Positions 1 to 17,342 of a DNA stretch of 64,000 nt are shown here, in pieces. Made by a program: the position numbers and the translations under genes. Source of the stretch: Amoebidium appalachense (Eukaryota > Ichthyosporea); contig CAVNZM010000002.1 of NCBI GenBank assembly GCA_963693365.1, positions 124,001 through 188,000 of the forward strand, in the 5' to 3' direction. Under the pieces are notes generated by a model, which saw nothing but the letters and a program-made list of their open reading frames with translations, was not told where the DNA came from and did no database searches. Position 1 is the stretch's first letter. Every line of letters begins with the position of its first letter.

Positions 1-200
1 TTAAAGAACAAAAGCCACAGAGGTGGCAGGAGATGCATGCAACCATCAGAACATTATGTAGGGTCATGCAGTCGTGTCTACATTTAGAGCCCGGCATAAC
101 GGGCTGGCTGCGACATACGTTGTAGGAGCAAGAAACGGGATGGGCCCTTATCACGCCATCTATCAACACACGTGCAAGTGTTTTTGACTGTGCACTGCAG

Positions 201-298
201 TGGACGATGGGGCCATCGTGGACGTGGCCTTCAGAGACTTCACCCACCAGCCACCAATGGGCTACGACCAGATCATGTTTGAGCAGTCCATCCTATAG
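201..298 (+). CDS. 3'-terminal exon of an unidentified gene entering from the left edge
   Basis: An acceptor (CACTGCAG) ends at 200 and is followed by an open frame, entered in phase 1, that ends at a TAG at 296-298. The peptide has a balanced, non-repetitive composition (about 32 residues, containing DVAFRDFTHQPPMGYDQIM and ending EQSIL), unlike the low-complexity translations around it. The exon is immediately followed by a GT-rich, non-coding stretch. No upstream exon is visible in bases 1-200, so the body of the gene lies outside the window. I do not recognise the family. The call rests on one splice site plus composition, so a chance open frame remains possible. Confidence 0.4.
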
Positions 299-1222
299 GT
301 GGGTGGGTGTGCCCTTGAACATATCGTGTGCACGTGCATGTATCTGTGTGGGTGTATGGTGCGTGCATGTGGTTGTATGTTGTGTGCACGTGCATGTATC
401 TGTGTGGGTGTATGGTGTGTGCGTCTGGTTGTATGTTGTGTGCACATGCACGCAGGGTAGCGAGGGTGTCTATCGACCTGCATGCAGAGAGGGTGTGTGT
501 GCACGTGTATGCCATAGTAAGGTGTACACAGGCAGTGTTTGGGTCTTTGAACCCCCCCCCCCCCCCAACCCTGCTCGTCTCTGATCAAGACGGGTGACCT
601 ACTCATGTTCAAGTGAAACAGTATCTGAGTTGGGTTTCGTTAACGAGGGGAATAGGTCGAAACTCGGGTACTGTGGATGACGTGGGCCCCCCCTGAGGAT
701 GGGCTCTGCTTATTATGCATACTCTTTATGTATGGCTTGCATTCTGCATCGTGTTATCCGTTTGTTCTTGTGTACTTCGTACTTTTTGACGCATTCAAAA
801 CCCCCCGCCCTCTCCCTCCTTTCCTCTTTTATGTTTGGAGTTGCGTGTGTTTGTCTAAACGGTTCTTTTTATTAGTTCATTCTTTAGTAGCGCAATCTAA
901 TCTACCAACTAACCCCAACCCGCTTCTTAGGACACCCCCCTTGTGTGCACATACTTCCCCCTTCCCCCCCCCCCCCCCCCCCCCCCATCCCCTCTCACCA
1001 CTCTGTTTCACGCACAGGGCCCTGGCCACTGACTGGGTGCCTGCAGTTGTGACGGGCAGGCAATGGAGTGCCTGACTGTGGGCACTATGTGTTGATGGCG
1101 GGAAGAGGGGTGCTGCGCCGTGCACGGGCACACCAGCGCGCACCCGTGCCCTGCACCAACTCGAGCACGCGACTAGGCATCACCCTTGCACACCCACCCT
1201 GGGCTTTGCGGGCACACATACA

Positions 1223-1274
<52 letters not shown>

Positions 1275-2050
1275 GACACATGCCCGCACGTGCGCGCGCA
1301 CACACATAGATCTGTGCCTACATGGCACCAGTAAGTACGTCCTTTGGTCATATAACACCCTGATGGTTGGATATTTTTTACTGCTCGACATGCAGTGTCT
1401 TAGTTCCGTGCGAGGTCTCTGTGCAATTACAACCGTGTGCATTCTTTTTTTTGCAACACCACATGAAGGTCTGTAGTGTTTTTTATCGGCCAGTATCGAT
1501 TGCTTCTCTCCCTTATGTTCTCCCCGCCACCAACTCCCTCCCACGTGCACACACCCGATTTATAGCCTTTTTTAGGCCTATTATGAGGCATGGATGAGAT
1601 AGTGCCATAGGGCCATGCCCGACGTCCTGTGACGTCATTGTACATATGAGCTCAGACATGCGCGGCCTGGCGGGACCGGGTGCGCTGTGCAGACTACCGA
1701 TAATGTGTACATATGTGGGTGCTGCGGGTCCAGCCCTGCAGCCATCATTCATTCCATTCGTGCATATATATCTGGCACATGTGCAGGTGGCTCTAGGGCC
1801 TAGAACTATGCATACGTGTATCTCCATCTAACACGTGCCTCTGTTGCTAAGTGTCCCGAACTCATATATCTGGGAGCTGCCAGCCCACTGACTGATTTAG
1901 GCCAACCGATGCGCACACATGTTGAGCACACATGTAATATACAATCCGAATGTGTCCGGCTATTCAGCTACGTACTTGGGGTGCAGCACTCCATTAAATG
2001 ATGATGCAACTGCCCCCCCCCCCCCCCCCCCCCTTCTTTTCAATCGGATA
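299..2050. other. intergenic region between two convergent gene ends
   Basis: No coding exon was found between the end of the left-edge gene and the 3' end of the minus-strand KDM8-like gene. The interval holds GTGTGTATGGT-type repeats (330-440), C runs (551-566, 965-987, 2013-2033), a (CA)n microsatellite at 1222-1273 and one copy of a dispersed repeat at about 566-805. Confidence 0.6.
566..805. repeat. dispersed repeat, copy 1
   Basis: About 235 bp here match 20303-20538 at roughly nine positions in ten, including the shared words CTCGTCTCTGATCAAGACGG, GTCGAAACTCGGGTACTGTG and GATGGGCTCTGCTTATTATG. The copies sit in different non-coding contexts and each is followed by a C-rich tract. Shorter, more diverged relatives lie at about 34646-34770, 35690-35780 and 36120-36222. 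No ORF or terminal inverted repeat was seen, so it behaves like a short non-autonomous element. The class is unknown. Confidence 0.75.
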
Positions 2051-7034
<4,984 letters not shown>

Positions 7035-8162
7035 GCCGAGGTCTGCAGGGGAACATAAGCACCAAGAATAACTAAAGTAGGAAGCCAAGGCCTTGAAGGT
7101 GGCAGGTGTCCCTCTTCCTCAGTTACATGTTTCAAGTCCGCCCGTCTTGTTTCTCTCCGTGTGCATTTACTGGCCTCGATTTACATACAAGCTTTTGTGC
7201 GTGTAAGTTTGTGTGATCGTGCTGTGTGTGAAATGCAAGTGTGTTCATGCACACTTCTTAATTCAATATTTTTTCCCTTCTTCTTCTTTTCTTTTTGTGT
7301 TTTTTTCTTTGTGTATGTGTGGCAGGGGGGGGGGTGGAGAGGGGGGGGGGGGGGGGGGGGGGGGGTTGGAGGGGGGGGGAGGTGGGGAGGGGGAGGGGCT
7401 GGCCTGCCCGAACCCCCCTGCTTCCAGAAACTGCAACAACAGGAGGTAGTTGACTGCCGTGGGAAGGAAAAGAGTTTCTTCGCAGTGTGCAGTGCACAGC
7501 AAGCAGGGCCGCGGTCTAGTGTCGATGAGGGAGTACATACCTCTGCCACGTTGCTTCGATCCAAACAGGAGGCTCGAGGGTGTGAGGGCAGGCAAGCAGC
7601 TCAGGCAAGCAAGGCAGGCCGTGCTCAGGTGTGTGACAGATGCAGACGTGAAATCATACAGGTCTTTAAAGGGCCGTCCGGGCAAAAGCTAGGCTTGCGG
7701 CCATGGAAATGAAATGGTGGGTACAGACGCACACTGCCCCGCGGCAAAAGAAATTTTCCAACTGCAGGGCACCGTGGGCCAGGGAGGTCAACTCGAAAGA
7801 CAAAAGAAGCTGCAAACGCTGGCTGCTCTTGGCTACTCCGGGAGTTTCCAAAAGGGCCTTTACTCCCGAGGTTTGTCTTTGTAGCCCCATCTGAGTGGTT
7901 GAATTGGCAAAAGGGCGCGCATTTACTGATATCGCAAAGCGCTCGAGCTCTGTGTTTGGCTCGAGGCTCGCCGAGCAAGGCCACGGCCATCGGTGTTTCT
8001 AGATGGCCGTGAGCAAGGCCCATAGGCCCCAAGCTTGCATAGGCTGAACAGAGCTCGTGCAAGGTTTGCTTGTGGATAGTCAACCTTGAGGAACTGGCGG
8101 AAGTAGGTGACGGAAGAGGCAAACAAAATATTTACCTGCCATCTTTGTCAGCAACAGGAAGC
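7035..8162. promoter_or_regulatory. divergent intergenic region between KDM8-like (-) and the 8163 gene (+)
   Basis: About 1.1 kb separate the start codons of two divergently transcribed genes, making it the likely shared promoter region. It has T-rich and G-rich tracts (7268-7305, 7325-7366) and a relatively complex stretch at 7420-8160 with no convincing exon. No TATA box or known operator was recognised. Confidence 0.45.
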
Positions 8163-10532
8163 ATGGCCCTGCACAAGGGCGCCGCAAAGGGCGGGGAGGA
8201 GGGGCCCAGTGTGGGTGCGGAGGTGCTAGCGGAGGTGTTTGAGGCACTGGTGGCCCAGGAGGGCGACGGCACGGGGGAGGCCACGCCGCACTGCCCCCTG
8301 CACTACCACTGCGCACGTACGTGCCTGCTCCTGTGTGCCTGTCTGGGTGTCCGTGTGCACGTAATGGTTGGGCTCTGCCTGTGTGGCTGTGTGCACCTGC
8401 CTGTTTGGTTGTGTGCATGTGCCTGTGTGCATGTGCTTGTGTGCTCGCACCTGTGCCTGTGTACTTGTTTCACCCTCTGTGTTGTCTTGCCTGTGCCCGT
8501 GTGCCTGCGTGCCCTCTGTGCATGTGTTCTTGTACCTGCGCCCCTAACTGTGTCAGTGTGTTCGTGTCTGTGTATGCACTGCTGACGGGTGGGTTCAGGC
8601 CTGGTGGGATGCCTGACCGCCAGCAGCAGCGAGCCAGAGGTCTTCCGCACTGGTAGGGGGCTGGCAGGGCTGTGTGCTTGTTTGCACGACAGGTGCTTTG
8701 GGCTGTGGGTTGGGGTTCTGACTGGGCCACAGCACACCGGCTGATGTATGCGGCCCTACTGCCCCTGCTGGAAGACCTGTGTGGGGTCCTGGAGAGCACC
8801 AGCACAGAGAAGAAAATACGCATCAGGTAAAGCACAGTTGCACAGGGTTGTGTGGTGCACGCAGGTGCTGAGGGTGGCTAGAAGACGCTAGGGTGCCCGT
8901 CAGACCCATGTGAAGCTGCTTTTGTGTTTTACAAGGAGCTATTGACCGTTTTCTTTCCCCCCCAAGCAAACAAACAAAAAAAAATAAAAAAATACGCGCC
9001 CCCGTCATTTTTCCGGCTTTAGATTGTCCCCCTCCCCTCAATTGTTCACTGTTTCTTGTGTTGCTTAGTGTTTCTTCTCTTTTATATGTTTTAACTAAAC
9101 CGTAACCAGAGCTAGGTTGTGTTTGCAGTGGCCCTGTATGTCAGCTTGACTGCGCTTTTTGACCCACCCCACATGCTGCATAGTGTCGGGTTGGCCCGTA
9201 ATGGTTCCTGCACACCTGCTGTGCTTCCAGCCGCACAAGCCTTTCTGATATCGCCCGCATTTTGGTTGTCATGTGCCTGCCCTACAATTGTTCTTTGTTA
9301 AATTGCCTTGTGTGCATGAGGCATGCATCACTGTTATCGGGTTTTGGCCAGGTACAAGGTTGCCTCTTTGTTTCCTTTCCTTTCTTTCTTTATTTCTTTT
9401 TTTGTTTGTTTTTTTTGTTTGTTTTTTTTTTTTGGGGGGGGGGGGGGGAGGGGGGGGGGGGTTAAATCTGAGTGGGGAGTGCAGCCGGAGCGAGCAGCTG
9501 CCTGTGCTGTGGGGACAGATAGAGCTGCTGGGGCTGTGCTGTGTCAACATGGCCAGAAAGGTGCTTGGCTGATTGGTGTGCTGGTGGTGGCTTTTCTAGT
9601 GATTGTTGTGCTCACAGGGGGCCCGGTCTGTAGGTGGCAGTAGCACTTGTTGACCTGATGTTTAAAGTAGGTTTAGGGTTTTATGTTTGCCGAGATGTTT
9701 GCCCAGCCCCCCCCCCCCCCCTCCCCCCCCCTCTCCCCTCCCCATAACCCCCTCCCCTTGTGCCCACCCACCCGCCCACTCACGCGCCCACCCATTATGG
9801 GCCACACAAAGTGTTTTTGTATATTTATGAACTATGTGCGGGTTGTTCAAGTAGGCTGTGCACTTTGCTTTGCCTTTTCCCGGTGACCAACCCGTTTTCT
9901 TCATGTGCACATACATTATGTTCTTAGTAATAATACCTCTTTGAATAAAACACATGAGGGTCATAGTAGTTGTGGTGAAGACTGGTGGTGGTGATCGTGG
10001 TGGTTTGTTTTTTGTTTTTTGTTTTTTTTGGTTGGGGGGGGGGGGGGGGACAATCGTAATTCGATGTGAAGTGGCTGTAAGATTTATCGGATGCTGGGCC
10101 GATCTTGTGTTTGTGTGTTCATGGGTCCCAGCTCTTTTATGCTCAGGTTTCACGAAAAGCAATTGCACCGGGTTGACCGGTTGCTGTTACGAGTTGTTTT
10201 CTGGCCACGGGCTTCGCCTTGATTTTGACAAGTGTGTATGTGAAGGAGTGGCTAAAGCTACCTCAGAAACCAACTCTTATTTTCGATGAAAAACAATGTC
10301 AAACGAGTTTGTTGTACGGTTGCTAGGATAGACCAGGATGCACAGTCCTGACATGTATGGGGGCAGTATTGGGCCCCACGTGGTGGCACGGACCAGCGGC
10401 CCCCACCAAGCACAGCCACACACACAAGGGAGGAGCTGGTGCAGGTGGGTGGATGTGTGGGTTTTTTATCCTTCGTTCTTTCTCTTTTTCTCTCCTCTTT
10501 TTTTCCCTCATTTTTTTTCGTTTCTTGGGGGA

Positions 10533-10573
<41 letters not shown>

Positions 10574-11534
10574 GGGGGGGGGGGGGGGGGGGGGGAGAAT
10601 GGAGTGCCTGAAGAATGACGGAAGAAATGGGTGTTTTGCTGCCTAGGTTTAGAAGAAGGGGGAACACCCACCGCGGGATGACGTAAACGCGGGGGGGGGG
10701 GGGGGGGGGGGGGGGAGGGGGGCATGTGTGAGGTGGAAGGAGAGGCTGTGACAGATAGGGTGGTGACACGGGGGCCCATTGCAGTGCGAGGTGGAGCTGT
10801 GGCGGCTGGTCGACTACATCGTGCCCACAGACAGTGCCTTGTGCTGCCTGCGCATGCTGCTGCTGCTGCTGAGGTGTGCACGTGCATGCTGCTGCTGCTG
10901 CTGAGGTGTGCACGTGCATGCTGCTGCTGCTGCTGAGGTGTGCACGTGCATGCTGCTGCTGCTGCTGAGGTGTGCACGTGCATGCTGCTGCTGCTGCTGA
11001 GGTGTGCACGTGCATGCTGCTGCTGCTGATGTGGTGTGCACGTGCATGCTGCTGCTGCTGCTGCTGAGGTGTGCATGTGCATGCTGCTGCTGCTGCTGAG
11101 GTGTGCACGTGCATGCTGCTGCTGCTGCTGAGGTGTGCACGTGCATGCTGCTGCTGCTGCTGAGGTGTGCACGTGCATGCTGCTGCTGCTGCTGAGGTGT
11201 GCACGTGCATGCTGCTGCTGCTGCTGAGGTGTGCACGTGCATGCTGCTGCTGCTGCTGAGGTGTGCACGTGCATGCTGCTGCTGCTGCTGTGTGCACGTG
11301 CATGCTGCTGCTCCTGTTGAGGTGTGCACGTGCATGCTGCTGCCGCTGATGTGCACGCGCATGCATTTCTACCCCCCTCCCTCTCCCCCCTCTCCCCCCC
11401 CCCCCCCCCCATTCTCTCTTCCTCCCCCCTCCCCTACCCCCTCCCCCCCCCTCATGAGACCAACCATTGACAATCAATTACACACATGCACACGCACGCA
11501 CACGCACGCACACACACACACACACACACACACC

Positions 11535-11604
<70 letters not shown>

Positions 11605-12960
11605 ATGCAGGGAGGACACAGGGGGTGCGCAGTGTGGGCTTGGGGCGGACTTTGAGCGGGTGTGCCATCTGGTGCTGGACCTGTTGTCAGACAAGAGGGC
11701 TGACTGCACGGGGTAGGGGGGGGGGGGGGGGGGGGGGATGGGGGACACATACTCGGGAGGGGAGGGGGTTATATAGGAGTGTATTGGGTGTGAGCATGTG
11801 AGATACAAACCACGAGGAGAGAAGGGAGTGCCATAGGATACCAGGGGTGGAATGGCCAGTGGGGAAAGGGGCGGTTGAAGGGGGGGACAGGGGAAGGAGG
11901 TGGGGGTTACAAGGAGAAAGGTGAATCGGGAGGGAATGGCATGCATGCAAAGAGGGTGGACAGATGTGCGGACTGGCAGTGATAGAGGTGTAGAAAGAGC
12001 TTTGTCTCGGGGGAGCATTGGGGTGGAGGGGGGGGGGGGGAGGGGAGGGAGGGGGGTGTGGGTGGGTGGGTGGGTGGGGGGGGGGGGGGGGGGGAGGTAC
12101 ATATTGCATAGGAGGTCGATAGGAAGGCAGATCACTAAATATTGCATTTTGGGCTTTTCAGGTTGTGGGCCTGTGGCAGTATTTGTGCACGATAGGGAAC
12201 GCGGGGGGGGGGGGACCAGTAGATTGATGGCTGCTGGGGGGAGCAGGGATCTGCCTGGGCCGGACCAGCCGCTGCTGCTGGCCACGTGTGTGGTGGGGGC
12301 AGCCGCATACCTGACCATGGGGGAGGCGGACGTCGATGCCATCGTCACAAGATGTGGGTGCCATCACTCCAACCCCCCCCCCCCCCCCCCCCCCCCTCTC
12401 CCCACCCATCCCTTCCCCCCCACACACACACCAAAAGAAGAAGAGAAAAAAGAAAGGAACTTGCTCGAGTTACCGAGTGAGCTCAGCAATGTCTGCTTTC
12501 TGGCACGTGCATTTGCCAACCCATCATGCCAATGAGCGTGTTGCATGATCCCTCCTTCCCCCCCCCCCCCCCCCTTGTGCTGCTTTTGATCAGTACATTT
12601 TTCGTTTGCACCCCTCCCCCCCTTTCCCCCGCCCCCCAGCCAACCACCTTCCCACCCACACATGCAACACACACCCACAAGCGCGCGCACATGTACACAC
12701 ACGTGTGGGCAAGTGCAAGTAATAGCATGCATTGCCCCACACTTCTGCATGCATCCAGATCTACCCATGAAAAAACACACATGCACCCATGTGGAGAATG
12801 CACATAGACCACACGCCATACCCACTCCCCCCCTCCCCCCTCCTCGCCCCCTCCTCTCTCAACTCTGTCATTACCCTTTCCTCGAGTGGCCCATCCTTCC
12901 CCGGCACACACTGACACACACACACACACACACACACGCACACCGTACACACACACACAG

Positions 12961-12994
<34 letters not shown>

Positions 12995-13140
12995 GTACAG
13001 GCAGCCAGCACACGCAGCTACCTGCACCGCGCTGCCTTGGGGCCACGGCCAGTGCTGTGTTGCATCTGCAGGCCAGCCTGAACAGGGTGCCCCCCAGTGC
13101 GTGGGCACACAGCACACGCAGGCCTTTAAAGCAAGATTGA
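8163..13140 (+). CDS. unidentified multi-exon protein, leucine-rich helical
   Basis: Proposed exons: 8163-8316, 8599-8652, about 8692-8826, 9485-9560, 10785-10873, 11611-11712, 12162-12353, 13001-13140 (stop TGA). Phases close for exons 1-2, 3-4, 5-6 and 7-8. Junctions 2-3 and 6-7 do not close, possibly because of miscounted G runs at 8654 and 11710. The peptides are leucine-rich and look helical, for example LLPLLEDLCGVLES, LPVLWGQIELLGLCC, ELWRLVDYIVPTDSALC and ERVCHLVLDLLSDKRAD, reminiscent of an alpha-solenoid, but I recognise no family. The start ATG is preceded in frame by further open sequence from 8070, so the true start could be upstream. The gene is divergent from the KDM8-like gene. 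Exon 5 ends in a 32-bp minisatellite that copies its own splice donor. Confidence 0.55.
10856..11350 (+). repeat. 32-bp minisatellite duplicating an exon end and its 5' splice site
   Basis: About fifteen copies of a 32-bp unit: four to five CTG triplets followed by GAGGTGTGCACGTGCATG. Unit starts are spaced 32 bp (GAGG at 10871, 10903, 10935 and so on), with a few units carrying one more or one fewer CTG and a degenerate end after 11300. The first unit overlaps the 3' end of the 10785-10873 exon and its GT donor, so every later copy repeats a potential donor. Long antisense ORFs here (poly-Gln/Ser/Ala rotations) are artefacts of the 32-bp period. Confidence 0.95.
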
Positions 13141-13613
13141 GTTGCAAACACTCACACTGAGAAGTCTTACATGATGGCATATCCAATCAAAATAATTAGA
13201 ATTATCCAAATCCCTATGCAACTTATTTGGCGGGGGGCTTGACCATTAAAGGCGAGTCCCCTCGACAGCCAGTTATCGCCTGTGGTGCTGCCTGCAGGAG
13301 TATTATTTGCACAACAGGCTGTACTATGAAAGTATGCTTCCAAGTATCGTATAATCACCGCAAGAAAAGCACTCTCTGAAGGTGATTATGCCGTTACAAA
13401 TTTGGCTGGTAATCCGTCAATTCGATCCCACTATGCTTATGTTAATCACACGTGGGGCACGTGATACATGTAATGTGAAAATCTGTGGCCTGGCACTGGG
13501 AAGGGCTACTTTGCACCACGGGGGCTGGCACCCTGTGAATGAGAAGAGTGCAACCGATGAGCCAGGGTGCCAGCATGTGTCTGAGCATATTATTCATGTG
13601 TCCACGTGTGGCA

Positions 13614-13674
<61 letters not shown>

Positions 13675-14927
13675 ACACCACCACCACCACCACCACCACC
13701 ACCACCACCATGGCCACCCCTATTCCCCCCGCGGCCGCCCGCCTTCCCCCACACACATAGATGTGACATACAAAAATCAAACATCCTCGTTCCGCCTTGG
13801 AACTTATGTAAGTATCCATAAGCACCTTAATATTTATTATAATGTGCCTGCCTGCAGGCAAATTGGCACCAAGCCTGTGGCCAAGGGCATGCCACCAGGC
13901 ATGGGATGTAGGCAGTGCCCATCACCATCGGACAGACCGGCCAGATGGTTAAAAGCGTCACACAGCATCGATGATCATGATTCATCTCAGACCGCGGGCA
14001 GCCAAGTGCGAATAATTTATTTGCAGGCCTAGGAGTGTGTGTGTGCTTGTGTGTGTATCTCATATTATGTGTGTGCCCCGGTGTCGGTTTTTTTTTTGGG
14101 GTGGGGGGGGGGGGGGGGGGTTTTGGGGTGGGGGGGGGGGGGTTTGAGGAATATTTAAAGAAGCGGGGGAGGGGGGGGGGGGAGAGGGGGGGGGGGGGGG
14201 GGGGGGGCGGAATGTGCCTATGGCTAAACGGATAGGTGACGTGTGCCTACGGTTAATATGGGTTTTAGCATGCGATTTGTGCCTATTCAATGACCGAGAG
14301 CCCGAATAATAAACTACGAATGGATTGTAGTGCCGCATTATCTGTGTGCGTCCGCCAAAATTGGAGGAGGCACATCCTATCGTTCCATACTCATGATGTT
14401 CATATTATATGCCCCCCCCCCCCCCCCCCTCCCCCCCCCCTCCCAACCCCCCCCCTCCCCCTCCCCGGGCCCTCCCGGGCATCCCTCCCTCACCCCTAGT
14501 TTGGCACTGCATATGTCCGCGTAAGCACCCCAGCACTTGGATCAGGTCCCTGTCGTCGTCCCCACCCCCTCCGCCCCCCCCCCCAAAAATGGCACATGGC
14601 ATGGGCATGCCGTGCATGGATCCAGGTGGCCAGACCGGGGTAGCTAGATCCAAACTCAATTTACACCCCCCCCCCCCCTCCTCCCCCCCCCCCTCCCCCT
14701 GCTTGCAGTCAAGGGCACAACCGGTTCACGCCATGCAGGTCTTGAAATGAGTCGGCTGTGTGAGTACGTGGGATGTGCTTGCCTGGCACGTTGGGCACGT
14801 GTATCCCTGTGAGCACAAAGCAGGTGTGTGTCTGTGCCTGTACCTGTGTGTGTGTGTGTGTGTCTGTGTGCGCTCGTGCGCATGTGTATGTATGTGTTGT
14901 GTGTGTGTGTTTTTGTGTGTGGGTAAC

Positions 14928-15003
<76 letters not shown>

Positions 15004-15009
15004 GTGAGA

Positions 15010-15045
<36 letters not shown>

Positions 15046-15375
15046 GGGGGTGGGGTGGGGGGGGATGGTGGTGCAAGGAGGTATTTGGGACAGTTCCTGC
15101 GCAGTGTTTGTGCGCAGCATGGTACATATGGGTAAGTCCATTTACCTGGCTGATGTCAACAGGTGCCCGTACGTATACTTACTTGCAAGGGTGTCATGTC
15201 ACATGTGTGAGCACGTGTAATAAGAACATGGCATTTTTACTGCGCCTAGTTGCACCGTCTGCTACCGGCCAGCCAGCAGCACAGGACGGCCTTGCCGAAC
15301 ACCCACACCCACTAGTCTTATCGAAAAGACCCTCCACAACATGAAAAAAAAAACTAAAAATACGTGTACTGGGTT

Positions 15376-15415
<40 letters not shown>

Positions 15416-16134
15416 TTCCCCCTCCCCCGACACCCCATCCCTCCATCCCCCGACACCCCATCCCTCAACCACCCAACACAAAAAAAAAAAAAAAAAAAAA
15501 AAAGGGAAAAAAAAAAGCCGCAAAAGCAGGCACCAGAAGCGTCTTGTACCCAATACACACACGACAATTCACCCCATCATAACCTTGCCCCCGCAACATA
15601 CACCCATATTGGGAAAACATGTAGCTTCATTATTATCCATTAGGCACCATACACACACGATTGCTCAGAGCCATAGAAAAACACCACTGTGGGTGTAGAA
15701 TAAACCCACGGGTGGTACATCATACGTATTTACAGGTGGGGGTCCAATAAAATTGTGACCCCCAGCACGAAATTTACGAGGTGTGTCTGGAATGAACTGG
15801 TGATGTATCATGTATGTCTGTTTGCTTGTGTCTGTGTGGCTGTACGTGTATCCCTTGGTGTGTGTGTGCACAGAAGTGTAAATACACGAATTTGTGTGTG
15901 GATGGATGTTAAGTACCGTAACAGGGTCTGTGTTCTTGTGTGGCTAGCAAGGTGGATGCTATGGTGCCTGAAGTATACGTACATAATATGCTCGCGTAGT
16001 CATATGCCGTGCTCCTATTTGCCGCAACATGTGAGCAGGCTCTTTCGTTAACATATCACACCACCCTCACGGGTAAAAAAAAAAAAAAAAAAAACCATTA
16101 AACAGGGGCACCCACACGCACGTGCCTTATTTGC
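13141..16134. other. intergenic/unassigned region
   Basis: No supported gene. It contains C runs (13615-13660, 15379-15414), (CCA)n at 13678-13709, G runs (14101-14139, 14170-14207, 15013-15043), a (GT)n block at 14931-15001 and A runs (15480-15503, 16075-16093). A stretch at about 13850-14020 has protein-like composition between possible splice sites, but no partner exon was found. Confidence 0.5.
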
Positions 16135-17237
16135 CTACCCACTCTGGACTATGGACGGGGGCCTGTCCTCGTCCTGCGTGTCCGACACGCTGTCTGCCGA
16201 GTCCAGCAGGGAATAGCGGTTGAGCAGCACACACTCCCCCCCGTCACTGGCCACACTGAACTGGTAGAACGACCCGTCCCCCGTCACCACCATCACCAGG
16301 GGAGGGCTGTTGTTGCTAAACGCCACCAGCGTGGGCTGGCCCCCACCCCCAGGCAGCTTCAGAAAGGCGTGGTCCCTCTCTGGCTCCCACACGTCCGACA
16401 CCATCTGGGGCAGCCACGCAGACAGCCCGGCCAGCGCCCCCCGGCCATAGTCTTAGGGGGTGGTGGGCGCTGGTCGAGTTTGAATATGTGCACTGTATCC
16501 GTGTCGCTGCTCACAGCAAGCAGCTTGCTGTCGCGGCTGAAGGCCAAACTGTGTATCTGCGCAGGGTAGGACCCCCGCCTGTATTGGTGCAGTAGCAGCC
16601 CCCCCGGCACGCTGTAGACACGTATGACCGTGCCCTTGCTGCTGGCTGTAGCCAACAGTGTGCCCGTGTCGTCAAAGGCAAGCTGGCTGAGGGGGGTCTT
16701 GTGGGCTGCTATGATGGTCACTGCCTGCAGGTTGAGGCAGTCAAACACAAGCACGTCCCCACTCACACTGGACGGTTGGTAGGCAAGGTAGTTGTTGTCG
16801 GCGTTGGGGCTAAGGGCCATAAGCCCCTTGGGGTTGGGGGGGGTCTCGACTTGGTGTAGGTGTTTCATGATGGTGATGTCGTAGATGTGCATGCGGTCCT
16901 CTAGCACCACCACCAGCCGCTTTCTGTTCATGCGCACGGCAAGGATTGATGTTTTGAAGTTCAGCTCACACACCTTTGTGTCTCTCTTTGTGTTTGCAAT
17001 CTGCAGTGACCGCGGGGACAGTGCGGGCTGCACACCAGCACCGACCAGTGCGACGAGGGCCGAGCAGAAAAGCATCTCCGCTATTTGGATGCTGCCCACT
17101 GCCTTGGTGAAACAGCGCCCAAAGGGGTCGCAGTTGTACAGCTTGTAGCCCTGCGTCGTGCCCACAGACAGGCAGCTGCTGTCTTGGTTGAAGCTCGCAG
17201 ACAGCAGGTCTGTCTGCGCCTTGCCTACTAGGTTCAT
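16135..17237 (-). CDS. WIPI/Atg18-family beta-propeller (PROPPIN)
   Basis: A single open stretch begins at ATG 17237 (an in-frame ATG at 17342 is also possible) and matches the PROPPIN fold: LLSASFNQDSSCLSVGT and YKLYNCDPFGRC at the N-terminus, SPRSLQIANTK, repeated WD blades, then QYRRGSYPAQIHSLAFS and DTVHIFKL. The YRRG at 219-222 corresponds to the family's F/LRRG phosphoinositide-binding motif, with Tyr in place of Phe/Leu. The family binds PI3P/PI(3,5)P2 on autophagic and endolysosomal membranes. Near 16445 the frame shifts by one base at a six-C run (plus strand); the last blade (VSDVWEPERDHAFLKLP) continues in the adjacent frame to TAG at 16135-16137. A one-base homopolymer miscount or a real lesion both fit. 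With that base the length would be about 367 residues. Unlike its neighbours the gene shows no introns. Confidence 0.92.
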
Positions 17238-17342
17238 GGTGATGGAAAGCCCAAGCGTGGGCGCGCGTCCGTGTGGGTGTCTGTATCCAAATATTGTTGC
17301 TTGTGTGGGGCTAATAGTAGTTTCTGTGGCCGATAATAGCAC

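Noticed and set aside
10258-11477. Two 384-codon minus-strand ORFs rich in Gln, Ala and Ser
   Set aside because: The 32-bp repeat rotates through three frames, giving cyclic Gln/Ser/Ala runs. No splice or start context and no conserved domain.
13167-13358. Mitochondrial-like fragment (hydrophobic Ile-rich peptide)
   Set aside because: Superficial resemblance only; no alignment of more than a few residues to any mitochondrial protein I know.
13850-14025. Possible plus-strand exon (contains GTKPVAKGMPPGMGC)
   Set aside because: Open and protein-like with a CTGCAG acceptor and possible GTGCGA donor, but no neighbouring exon in either direction could be joined.
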